DNA of 6,856 nucleotides. Origin: DASUFI01 sp036274635. GTDB taxonomy: Bacteria; Planctomycetota; B15-G4. A program made the position numbers and the translations under genes. Under the pieces are notes generated by a model. It was not told the origin of the DNA, searched no databases, and was given only the letters and a program-made list of their open reading frames with translations. This document shows positions 1-6,078 of this stretch, piece after piece. Position 1 is the first letter of the stretch, and each line of letters begins with the position of its first letter. The stretch spans positions 1 to 6,856 of the forward strand of contig DASUFI010000033.1 in the NCBI GenBank assembly GCA_036274635.1, in the 5' to 3' direction.

Positions 1-810
1 GGCAACTTCATCTTCCGCACGCGCGAGTTCGAGCAGATGGAGATGGAGTACTTCGTGCCGCCCGCGGAGTGGGAGACGTGGTTCGACTACTGGCGCCAGC
101 AGCGCTTCGACTGGTACGTCGGGCTCGGCATCGCGCCCGAGCGGCTGCGCCGCCGCGACCACGAGAAGACCGAGCTGGCGCACTACAGCAACGCGACCAC
201 GGACATCGAGTACCTGTTCCCCATCGGCTGGAAGGAGCTGGAGGGCATCGCCTCGCGCACGGACTTCGACCTCGCGCGTCACAGCGAGGCCTCCGGCAAG
301 CAGCTGGAGTACTTCGACGGCCAGACGCGCGAGCGCTTCCGACCCTGGGTCATCGAGCCGGCCGCGGGCGTGGACCGCGCGCTCCTGGCCTTCCTGTGCG
401 AGGCCTACGAGGAGCAGAAGCTCGAGGGCGCCGTCCCGGATGCGAAGGCCAGCGGAGGCGGCGAGAAGGGCGAGGACGACAGCCGCACCGTGCTGCACCT
501 GCACCCGCGCCTCGCGCCGGTGAAGGTGGCCATCTTCCCGCTGGTGAAGAAGGAGGGCATGCCGGAGCTGGCGCTCAAGCTCGAGGACGAGCTGCGCGGG
601 CGCGGCATCGCCACCTTCTACGACCAGTCCGGCGCCATCGGGCGCCGCTATCGCCGGCAGGACGAAGTGGGCACGCCCTTCTGCATCACGGTGGATGGCG
701 AGTCGCTCACGGCCGGCAGCGTCACCGTGCGCGACCGCGACAGCATGACCCAGCAGCGCGTGCGCGCGGCGGAGCTGGCGGCCTGGGTCACGGAGCGGCT
801 GGCCTCGTGA
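1..810 (+). CDS. glyQS: Glycyl-tRNA synthetase, single-chain alpha2 type (5' truncated by window edge)
   Basis: This is the C-terminal 269 residues of the class II enzyme that charges tRNA-Gly with glycine in the cytoplasm. The frame is open from base 1, so the start lies outside the window. The fragment opens in class II motif 2 (FIFRTREFEQMEMEYF) and continues with HYSNATTDIEY and the segment LEGIASRTDFDLARHS. Motif 3 follows (IEPAAGVDR, fragment residues 118-126, with Arg126). The anticodon-binding domain runs from about residue 171 (LAPVKVAIFPLVKK) through YRRQDEVGTPFCITVD and VTVRDRDSM to the stop. These blocks match the Thermus-type alpha2 enzyme as I recall it. Family members are about 450-500 residues, so roughly half is missing upstream. 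Between the catalytic and anticodon-binding domains lies a Gly/acidic insert (about residues 146-161). ptsI follows after 7 nt, probably co-transcribed. Confidence 0.97.
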   Translation, partial: GNFIFRTREFEQMEMEYFVPPAEWETWFDYWRQQRFDWYVGLGIAPERLRRRDHEKTELAHYSNATTDIEYLFPIGWKELEGIASRTDFDLARHSEASGKQLEYFDGQTRERFRPWVIEPAAGVDRALLAFLCEAYEEQKLEGAVPDAKASGGGEKGEDDSRTVLHLHPRLAPVKVAIFPLVKKEGMPELALKLEDELRGRGIATFYDQSGAIGRRYRRQDEVGTPFCITVDGESLTAGSVTVRDRDSMTQQRVRAAELAAWVTERLAS

Positions 811-817
811 GCGCCCC

Positions 818-2608
818 GTGAGTACGCGCCACAGCAAGCCGGCGGGCAAGCTCGTGGTGGCCGGGCTGCCCATGGCGCCCGGGATGGCCGTGGGCATGGC
901 CGTCTTCCACACCGAGCACGAGGTGGACGTGCCGGTGCTCGCGCTGACGGAGGCCGACGTGGCGGCCGAGCACGAGCGCCTGCGGCTGGCCATCGACGAC
1001 GCCCGCGTGCAGCTGGCCGAGCTGGAGAAGCGCATCGAGGCCCAGGTGGGAGCGCGCGACGCGCGCATCTTCTCGATGCAGGGCCTGCTGCTCGAGGACG
1101 AGTCCTTCCGCCACGGGCTGCGCGAGCGCATCCGCGAGAACCTGGTGAACGCCGAGGTGGCCGTGCGCGACGAGGTGGCCGAGTGGCAGCACCGCCTCGC
1201 CGCCGTGAGCCAGGGCGCCGACCGCGACCCGGGTGCGGACCTGCGCGACATCGGCCGCCTGCTGCTGCGCGTGCTGGCCGGGCGCCCCCACGACGTCGAG
1301 CTGGGCGACGGCGAGGACCGCGTCATCCTGGTGACGCGCGAGCTCTTGCCCTCCGACGCCGCCAACGTGGACCACGCGCGGCTCGCGGCCATCGTCACGG
1401 GCAGCGGCGGCGTGGCCAGCCACGCGGCCATCCTGGCGCGCAGCCTGGGCATCCCGGCCGTCACCGGCGTGGACGTGGCCTCGCTGCCCGCGCGCGGCGG
1501 GCGCTGGATCGTGGACGGCAACAGCGGCACCGTCATCGTCAACCCCGGCGCCGCCGACCTCGACGCCGCCAACCGCCGCTCGGCCGACTACGAGCGCTTC
1601 CGCCACGAGCTCCTGGCGCAGTGCCGCGGCTACGCCAACACGGCCGACGGCGTGCCCATCGAGCTGTTGCTCAACGTCGAGAACTTCCAGGAGCTGCCCG
1701 AGGAGCTCCTGGACGACCTGCGCGGCATCGGCCTGTACCGCACGGAGTTCCTCTTCATGGGCCGGGAGACCTTCCCGAGCGAGGAGGAGCAGTACGAGCA
1801 CTACTGCGGCGCGCTCAAGCGCGTGGGCGGGCGCGAGATCACCTTCCGCACCATCGACGTGGGCGGCGACAAGCCGCTGCCGTACCTGTCGGTGCCGCCC
1901 GAGCCCAACCCCGTGCTGGGCTGGCGCGGCGTGCGCCTCTCGCTCGAGTGGCCCGACCTCTTCTACACCCAGATCCGCGCCCTGCTGCGGGCCTCGGCCC
2001 ACGGGCGCATGCGGGTCATGTTCCCCATGGTCACGATGGTGGAGGAGTTCCGGCGCGCGCGGGCCATCGTGGCCGAGGTGCAGGCCGACCTGCGCCGCCG
2101 CGGCGTGCCCTTCGACGCCCGCCTGGCGCTGGGCGCCATGGTCGAGGTGCCGGCCGCCGCCCTGGCCTCGCGCGCGCTGGCCGAGGAGGCCGACTTCCTC
2201 TCGCTGGGCACCAACGACCTCTCGCAGTACGCGCTGGCCGTGGACCGCAACAACGCGCGCGTCGCGCACCTCTACCAGCCGCTGCATCCGGGCGTGCTGA
2301 CCATCGTGCGCATGGTGGTGCAGTCCGCCGACGAGGTGGGCACGCACGTCTCGCTGTGCGGGGAGATGGCCGGCGATCCCGAGGCCACCCTGCTGCTGCT
2401 GGGCCTCGGCCTGCGCAGCTTCAGCATGTCGCCCTACCACCTGCCGCTGGTCAAGAAGCTCATCGGTTGCGTGGACCTCGAGCACGCCCGCGCCGTGGCG
2501 CGCGAGGTCTTCGCGCTGGGCAGCACCACGGAGGTGCGCGCCCTGCTGCGCCGCCACACGCTGCGCCTCATGCCGGACCTCGCGGGCTGGCTGCCGCCCG
2601 AGCGCTGA
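818..2608 (+). CDS. ptsI: PTS enzyme I (phosphoenolpyruvate-protein phosphotransferase)
   Basis: Cytoplasmic enzyme I takes phosphate from PEP and passes it to HPr, the first step of the sugar phosphotransferase system or of a purely regulatory PTS. The 596 residues cover the family (E. coli about 575). The N-terminal HPr-binding/phosphohistidine domain has GGVASHAAILARSLGIPAV with His202 as phosphoacceptor. The C-terminal PEP-binding barrel has LYRTEFLFMGR (Arg308), TFRTIDVGGDKPLPY (Arg344), metal ligands Glu443 (MVEVPAA) and Asp467 (SLGTNDLSQY), and catalytic Cys514 (SLCGEMAGD). Nothing essential is missing. There is no N-terminal GAF domain, so it is not PtsP. The GTG start at 818 is preceded by a weak GTGAG at 807-811. 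GTG at 854 aligns with the E. coli start and is a real alternative, giving 584 aa. No HPr or EII gene is adjacent. Confidence 0.97.
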   Translation: MSTRHSKPAGKLVVAGLPMAPGMAVGMAVFHTEHEVDVPVLALTEADVAAEHERLRLAIDDARVQLAELEKRIEAQVGARDARIFSMQGLLLEDESFRHGLRERIRENLVNAEVAVRDEVAEWQHRLAAVSQGADRDPGADLRDIGRLLLRVLAGRPHDVELGDGEDRVILVTRELLPSDAANVDHARLAAIVTGSGGVASHAAILARSLGIPAVTGVDVASLPARGGRWIVDGNSGTVIVNPGAADLDAANRRSADYERFRHELLAQCRGYANTADGVPIELLLNVENFQELPEELLDDLRGIGLYRTEFLFMGRETFPSEEEQYEHYCGALKRVGGREITFRTIDVGGDKPLPYLSVPPEPNPVLGWRGVRLSLEWPDLFYTQIRALLRASAHGRMRVMFPMVTMVEEFRRARAIVAEVQADLRRRGVPFDARLALGAMVEVPAAALASRALAEEADFLSLGTNDLSQYALAVDRNNARVAHLYQPLHPGVLTIVRMVVQSADEVGTHVSLCGEMAGDPEATLLLLGLGLRSFSMSPYHLPLVKKLIGCVDLEHARAVAREVFALGSTTEVRALLRRHTLRLMPDLAGWLPPER

Positions 2609-2623
2609 GTGCCGCCCCTCGCT

Positions 2624-2632
2624 TGCTAGGAT
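2624..2632 (+). promoter_or_regulatory. Putative extended -10 promoter element
   Basis: TGCTAGGAT fits an extended -10 (TG-n-TAGGAT) in the 46-nt gap between ptsI and the lipoprotein operon. Initiation about 7 nt downstream would leave a short leader containing the GGAG at 2645-2648. I see no convincing -35 box. It would give the envelope operon its own promoter apart from glyQS-ptsI. It rests on a single short motif. Confidence 0.35.
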
Positions 2633-2644
2633 GCCGCGCAACGC

Positions 2645-2648
2645 GGAG
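2645..2648 (+). promoter_or_regulatory. Ribosome binding site that decides the start at 2655
   Basis: GGAG stands 6 nt before ATG 2655. The upstream in-frame ATG at 2631 has no usable site, and its use would put MPRNAEPF in front of a lipoprotein signal peptide. The site therefore favours 2655. Confidence 0.6.
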
Positions 2649-2654
2649 CCCTTC

Positions 2655-3221
2655 ATGAAGCCCTGCCTGCTGCTGCTCGCCCTCGCGGCCTGCTCCTCGG
2701 CGCCCGAGAAGCCGACGGTCATGGAGCTGCGCGCGCCGGCCTGGGTGGGCAACGCCGGAGCCGGCTGGGACGCGCAGGGCGAGATGCTGGTCTACCGCGT
2801 GACCGGCCACGCGCCGCTCGGCGACGAGGTGCGCGTCGCGCAGGCCCAGGCGAGCAAGGCCGCCAGCACCGCGCTGCGCGCCTTCTGCACCGAGGCCGTG
2901 GCGCGCCTGCAGAACGCCTACGCCCAGCGCAGCGCCGAGCTCTTCACGCCCGACGCGCTGGCCGCGCTCTCGGGCGACAAGGACTCCGTCGGGCGCATCG
3001 TCGACGCCGGCATGGTCGGCGCGCGCAACATCGGCGAGTGGAGCGACGACGAGGCCTACTTCGTCTGGCTGGAGCTGGACGCCGGCGCCGGCCTGCTGCC
3101 CGCCTTCGAGGCGGACCTCGGCCAGCGCCTCGCGGCGCACTCGCGCGAGCTGACCGCGAGCGACCTGGCGGCGCTGCGCACGGAGCTGGCCACGTTCATC
3201 GCCCAGCGCCTGCGGCGTTGA
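2655..3221 (+). CDS. LPP20-like lipoprotein (first of a tandem pair)
   Basis: A predicted exported lipoprotein of 188 residues. The N-terminus MKPCLLLLALAACSSAPEKP is a short type II signal peptide with lipobox LAAC and lipidated Cys13. Ser at +2 would favour the outer membrane under the E. coli Lol rule, if that rule applies here. The mature part has the layout of the LPP20 family: a P-x-W start (RAPAWV, about 27-31), a strand (GEMLVYRVTGHAPLG, about 42-56), an Ala-rich helix (about 59-86), and a late strand with aromatic residues (ARNIGEWSDDEAYFVWLELD, about 123-142). An extra helical C-terminus (about 145-188) ends in basic RLRR. The family includes Helicobacter LPP20 and flagellar FlgP, but no flagellar gene is nearby, so no specific role can be given. 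It leads a three-gene unit and its stop overlaps the next start. Family assignment is by pattern only. Confidence 0.8.
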   Translation: MKPCLLLLALAACSSAPEKPTVMELRAPAWVGNAGAGWDAQGEMLVYRVTGHAPLGDEVRVAQAQASKAASTALRAFCTEAVARLQNAYAQRSAELFTPDALAALSGDKDSVGRIVDAGMVGARNIGEWSDDEAYFVWLELDAGAGLLPAFEADLGQRLAAHSRELTASDLAALRTELATFIAQRLRR

Positions 3222-3592
3222 GCGCGCGCCGGCTGGCCGCGCCGCTGCTGCTGGCCGCGGCGCTGGCCGCTTGCCGCACGGGGCCGCCCTCGTGGGCGGG
3301 CCACCCGCCGCAGCAGCCGGGCTGGTTGTTCGCCGAGGGCCGCTGTGGCGAGGTCTTCGTGGACGCCGACGCGCGCCGCGTGGCCCTCACGCGCGCCGCG
3401 CGCGGGCTGGCCGACCAGCTGGGCCTCGACGTCGAGCGGCGCCTCGCCGTCGTGCCGTCGCCCGGCGATCGGCTCTTCGTCGAGGCGCTCGGCCCCGAGG
3501 GCCCGCAGCACGCCCTCGACGCGATGGAGCTGGTCGACGAGGCCAAGGTGGACGGCGTCACCTACGTGCTCGTGCGCCTGGCTGCGCCCTGA
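3218..3592 (+). CDS. Small LPP20-like lipoprotein, TTG start overlapping upstream stop
   Basis: A predicted lipoprotein of 124 residues. In this frame TTG at 3218 sits directly before a textbook signal peptide (MSARRLAAPLLLAAALAAC), with two arginines, a hydrophobic core, lipobox LAAC and Cys19. The mature part again looks LPP20-like: PSWAG (24-28), strand GWLFAEG (35-41), an Ala-rich helix ending LADQLGLDV (about 52-72), and ELVDEAKVDGVTYVLVRL (104-121). It appears to be a shorter paralogue of its upstream neighbour, without the C-terminal extension. TTG and the neighbour's TGA share bases in TTGA (3218-3221), and no good ribosome binding site precedes it. Translation is therefore probably coupled by termination-reinitiation. 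The open frame extends further upstream, but those codons lie inside the first lipoprotein gene and give Arg/Ala-rich shadow sequence, so I reject an earlier start. Confidence 0.8.
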   Translation: MSARRLAAPLLLAAALAACRTGPPSWAGHPPQQPGWLFAEGRCGEVFVDADARRVALTRAARGLADQLGLDVERRLAVVPSPGDRLFVEALGPEGPQHALDAMELVDEAKVDGVTYVLVRLAAP

Positions 3593-3593
3593 C

Positions 3594-3908
3594 GTGGCCC
3601 GCGGCGCGCGCAGCCTGCGCGGCGCGCTGGGCACCTACGCCGCGGTCGCGGCGGCGGCGGTCGTGGTGCTGGCGGTCGTGCTGTGGATCGGCGGGCCGCA
3701 GCCCGCGCGCGCCAGGGTGCGCCTGCCGGCCGACGGCCCGTGGGACGGAGCCGTCCTCGATGGCGGCCTCGGCCAGCTCAGCGTGCGCCCCGGCGAGCCG
3801 CTGTCCGTCCCGCCGGGCCACTACCGCGTGACGCTGCTCGGACCCGAGGGCCGCGCGCGCCAGCTCGAGCTGGACCTGCCCGCAGGCGAGACGGTGCTGC
3901 CGCGCTAG
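3594..3908 (+). CDS. Single-pass membrane protein with a PEGA-like extracytoplasmic domain
   Basis: A predicted protein of 104 residues. GTG at 3594 starts one base after the previous stop (TGA-C-GTG), which again suggests translational coupling. The basic N-terminus (RGARSLRG) is followed by one membrane helix at about 12-33, rich in Ala and Val and ending in LWIGG, so the C-terminus should lie outside the cytoplasm. The outer part (about 41-104) resembles a PEGA-type beta-sandwich: RVRLPADGPWDGAVLDGG, then the turn PPGHYRVTLLGPEG and a last strand RQLELDLPAGETVL. Such domains occur in envelope proteins and are thought to bind other proteins or surface polymers. The function is unknown. It ends the operon, with its TAG one base from the stop of the convergent gene. 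An earlier start is possible in the open frame, but that stretch overlaps the lipoprotein gene out of frame. Confidence 0.7.
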   Translation: MARGARSLRGALGTYAAVAAAAVVVLAVVLWIGGPQPARARVRLPADGPWDGAVLDGGLGQLSVRPGEPLSVPPGHYRVTLLGPEGRARQLELDLPAGETVLPR

Positions 3909-3909
3909 T

Positions 3910-5820
3910 TCAGCGCGGCTGCGCGGCGCGCTCGACCAGCGTCAGCGCCACCCCCAGCTCCTCGCCCGGGTGCAGCGTGACGTGCTCGATGGCGCCGAAG
4001 CGCAGCGCCTCCCACAGGACGCCGGGCGTGGCCTGCACCTCGTAGTCGCCCGGCGGCAAGGCCTCGAGGCGCCAGGCGCCCTGCGCGTCGGTCACCGCTT
4101 GCGCCTGGTGGCGGTCGGACATGACCATGATGCGCACGCCGTTGCGCTCGCGCCCGTCCGGGCCGACGACGTTGCCGAACATGACGCCGCCGCGCTCCAC
4201 GGTCAGCGTGCCCGCGTCGGTGGCCTCGCCTTCGCGCACCTGCACGTCGCGCACGTGGATGGGCGGCGCCCCGGGCGGCCGCAGCGTCAGCACGTAGGCG
4301 CCGGGCGGCACGTGCTCCAGCAGGAAGCGCCCGTCGGGCGAGGTGGTCGCGACCAGCCCGTGGACGGGCGTGGTGGGGAAGGTGGACTCGATGGGGCTGG
4401 CCGGGTCCCAGTCCGACTCGCGCAGCTCGGCGCGCACGCCGGCGGCGGCGGGCTGCAGCCGTCCCGCGACGCTGCCGCCGCGCAGCAGCGTGATGACGAC
4501 CTCCGCGGGCGCCTGCCCCGGCCCGAGGATCACGTCCGAGCTGCTGGTGAGCGCGAAGTCCGGCGCCTGCACCTCGAAGCGGTAGCTGCCGGGCCGCAGC
4601 CCGCGCAGCTCGAACCGGTCGCCCTTCAGCTCCTGCGACTCCCGGCCCTTGCCCAGCAGGCCGGCGCCGGTGCGGCCGTCGGGCTGCACGTGCAGCTTGA
4701 AGGCCGTGGGCGCCGGCGTGGCCACCAGCACTCCGTGCACCACGAGCGCGAGCTGGGCGTGCACCACCTGGTCGTCCGGCCCGGCCACCACCTGCACCGG
4801 CCGGTCGACGTAGCACTCCTGCGCATCGAGGTCGATCTGGTAGACGCCCGCCGGCACGTCGGGGAAGTCGAAGCGTCCGTCAGGCCCGCTGCGCCCGCGC
4901 CGCAGGAAGTAGGCATTGCCCTGCACCTGGCTGCGGGTCAGGGTCAGCGGCACGTCGGCGATGCCGTGGTCGTCGGGGCCGAGCACCCAGCCGCCCAGCT
5001 GCGAGTCGGCGCGTTCGAGGTGGAAGTCCTGCGTGAGGTCGGGCATGCCGCCGCCGAGCATGAGCGAGAGCACCATGCTGGTCGTGCCGTGGCCAGGCGC
5101 CGAGGCCTCCAGCGCGTACTGCCGCGTCGCGAGGTGCGCGAAGCCGTAGCGGCCGGCCTCGTCGGTGGTGGCGGTCCGCGACGGCGCTGCGTCGGGATGA
5201 CCCAGCATGGCGGTCATGTCCGAGAGCGTCACGGTCGCGCCCGGCAGCGGCTGGTTCTCGGCGCCGAAGACCGTGCCCCGCAGCAGCAGGCCCTCCTGCA
5301 GCACGATGTCGCCGAGGTCGAGGTCGCCGGCCGGCGCGACGCGGAAGGTCTCCTTCACCTCGGTCGCGAAGTCCGGGTGCTCGACCTCGAGGCCCAGGTC
5401 GGGGCCGGCTGGCAGGCCGACGAAGCGCACGCGTCCGTCGTCGCCCGTGGTCTCGTGGCGCTCGAGCTCGTGGCGCGTGCGGAAGGGCGGGTCGTCCTCG
5501 CGCTCGAAGGCCGAGACGCGCGCCTTCACCACGGCGTGCCCGGCGCGATCGATGATGCGCGCGCTCACGGTGGAGGCGGCGCCCGACGTATCGATGCGCG
5601 CGGCGGCGGGCGCGGTGGCGCCGGAGGCCTCATCGGGGCGGTCGCGCGACGCCAGCGCGTCGGGCAGCACCGGCGGGGGCGCCACGTCGGGAGCCGCCGG
5701 GTGCGGGGTGATGGGCGCTCGGGCCTCGGGCTCGGCCGGGCCGCGCAGCAGCAGCAGGACGCCGCCGCCGGCCACCACGGCCAGGATCACGACGAGGATG
5801 AGCAGGCCGCGCGAGGTCAC
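3910..5820 (-). CDS. Membrane-anchored protein with about six carboxypeptidase-regulatory-like modules
   Basis: A predicted protein of 636 residues: one N-terminal membrane helix (about 5-26, no lipobox cysteine), a Pro/Ala-rich linker (about 27-82), then beta-sandwich modules spaced about 90 residues apart. Each module opens with a strand such as LLLRGTVFGAENQPLPGATV and closes with a DGR-F-LPPG-Y type hairpin, seen at 127-139, 221-230, 313-327, 400-413, 495-509 and 579-593. This is the pattern of CarboxypepD_reg-like (transthyretin-like) domains, which usually act as adhesive or structural modules. No catalytic domain is visible, so it is not a peptidase. It probably projects from the inner membrane or is held at the cell surface. 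The GTG start at 5818-5820 has no Shine-Dalgarno sequence but a -10-like TAGACT six bases upstream. Gene and module architecture are clear; the function is not. Confidence 0.88.
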   Translation of the reverse strand: MTSRGLLILVVILAVVAGGGVLLLLRGPAEPEARAPITPHPAAPDVAPPPVLPDALASRDRPDEASGATAPAAARIDTSGAASTVSARIIDRAGHAVVKARVSAFEREDDPPFRTRHELERHETTGDDGRVRFVGLPAGPDLGLEVEHPDFATEVKETFRVAPAGDLDLGDIVLQEGLLLRGTVFGAENQPLPGATVTLSDMTAMLGHPDAAPSRTATTDEAGRYGFAHLATRQYALEASAPGHGTTSMVLSLMLGGGMPDLTQDFHLERADSQLGGWVLGPDDHGIADVPLTLTRSQVQGNAYFLRRGRSGPDGRFDFPDVPAGVYQIDLDAQECYVDRPVQVVAGPDDQVVHAQLALVVHGVLVATPAPTAFKLHVQPDGRTGAGLLGKGRESQELKGDRFELRGLRPGSYRFEVQAPDFALTSSSDVILGPGQAPAEVVITLLRGGSVAGRLQPAAAGVRAELRESDWDPASPIESTFPTTPVHGLVATTSPDGRFLLEHVPPGAYVLTLRPPGAPPIHVRDVQVREGEATDAGTLTVERGGVMFGNVVGPDGRERNGVRIMVMSDRHQAQAVTDAQGAWRLEALPPGDYEVQATPGVLWEALRFGAIEHVTLHPGEELGVALTLVERAAQPR

Positions 5821-5826
5821 GGCGCC

Positions 5827-5832
5827 AGTCTA
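5827..5832 (-). promoter_or_regulatory. Putative -10 box for a leaderless start of the modular gene
   Basis: On the minus strand TAGACT (a TANNNT match) ends six bases before GTG 5820. Transcription would start at or very near the start codon. No -35 box is seen at the usual distance (GCCGCC there). The absence of any Shine-Dalgarno sequence before the GTG agrees with a leaderless message but does not prove it. Confidence 0.3.
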
Positions 5833-5838
5833 CGCAGT

Positions 5839-5852
5839 GCCGCGGCCGCGGC
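5839..5852. repeat. 14-bp perfect palindrome between two minus-strand genes
   Basis: GCCGCGGCCGCGGC equals its own reverse complement and lies in the 34-bp gap between the 69-aa gene and the modular gene. As RNA it could form a 5-bp GC stem with a 4-nt loop. No T-tract follows, so it is not a standard terminator. In DNA this rich in G and C it could be chance. Confidence 0.35.
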
Positions 5853-5854
5853 GG

Positions 5855-6064
5855 CTAGCCAGCGCAGGCCTCGGGACGCCGCCGGATGAAGGAATTGAGG
5901 GCGTAGTAGGCCTCCGCCTGGGCCCGCGTGAGCAAGTTGGCCAGCCCGCGCTCGATGGCGCAGCGCCGGTGGCCTTCGTCATCGACGACCACCACGGCCA
6001 GCTCGCGGTCGAGGACCGCCCGCCATTCGTCGTAAGTCATCCGGACCACGGTGTCGGGGACCAT
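5855..6064 (-). CDS. Small hypothetical protein (69 aa)
   Basis: A predicted soluble protein of 69 residues that I do not recognise. It has no signal peptide or membrane segment. By eye it is mixed alpha/beta: a helix around TYDEWRAVLDREL (10-22), a strand AVVVVDDEG (23-31), a helix RRCAIERGLANLL (33-45), and a helix TRAQAEAYYALNSFIRRR (46-63). The two cysteines (35 and 67) form no metal-binding motif. The ATG at 6062-6064 is backed by AAGGTGAT four bases upstream, a near-perfect match to the 16S anti-Shine-Dalgarno and by far the best such site on the minus strand here, so I believe the gene is real and well translated. It runs in the same direction as the modular gene 34 bp downstream and may be co-transcribed. 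Its codon use looks less GC-extreme than its neighbours. Confidence 0.72.
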   Translation of the reverse strand: MVPDTVVRMTYDEWRAVLDRELAVVVVDDEGHRRCAIERGLANLLTRAQAEAYYALNSFIRRRPEACAG

Positions 6065-6066
6065 GA

Positions 6067-6074
6067 ATCACCTT
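6067..6074 (-). promoter_or_regulatory. Strong Shine-Dalgarno sequence of the 69-aa gene
   Basis: AAGGTGAT on the minus strand, then ATTC-type spacing directly before ATG 6064. It sets the start of the small gene and is the main evidence that it is expressed. The internal ATG at codon 9 lacks such a site. Confidence 0.7.
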
Positions 6075-6078
6075 ATCG

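Noticed and set aside
2631..2654. Upstream ATG at 2631 as start of the first lipoprotein
   Set aside because: It has no spaced ribosome site, overlaps the -10-like motif, and would put MPRNAEPF before a complete signal peptide that has its own GGAG.
2609..2654. Terminator after ptsI
   Set aside because: No stem-loop followed by a T-tract is visible in the gap.
1183..2658. Plus-strand 491-codon frame overlapping ptsI
   Set aside because: Arg/Ala/Pro/Gly-rich shadow in another frame of the same strand; no conserved motif.
788..2752. Antisense 654-codon open frame opposite ptsI
   Set aside because: It lies wholly opposite a clearly conserved enzyme and its product is a low-complexity mix of His, Gln, Ala, Val and Arg, typical of shadow frames in GC-rich DNA.
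3970..5889. Plus-strand 639-codon open frame opposite the modular gene
   Set aside because: Its product is Arg/His/Gly/Ala-rich without domains, whereas the minus strand encodes a membrane helix and repeated beta modules with sensible hydrophobic patterning.
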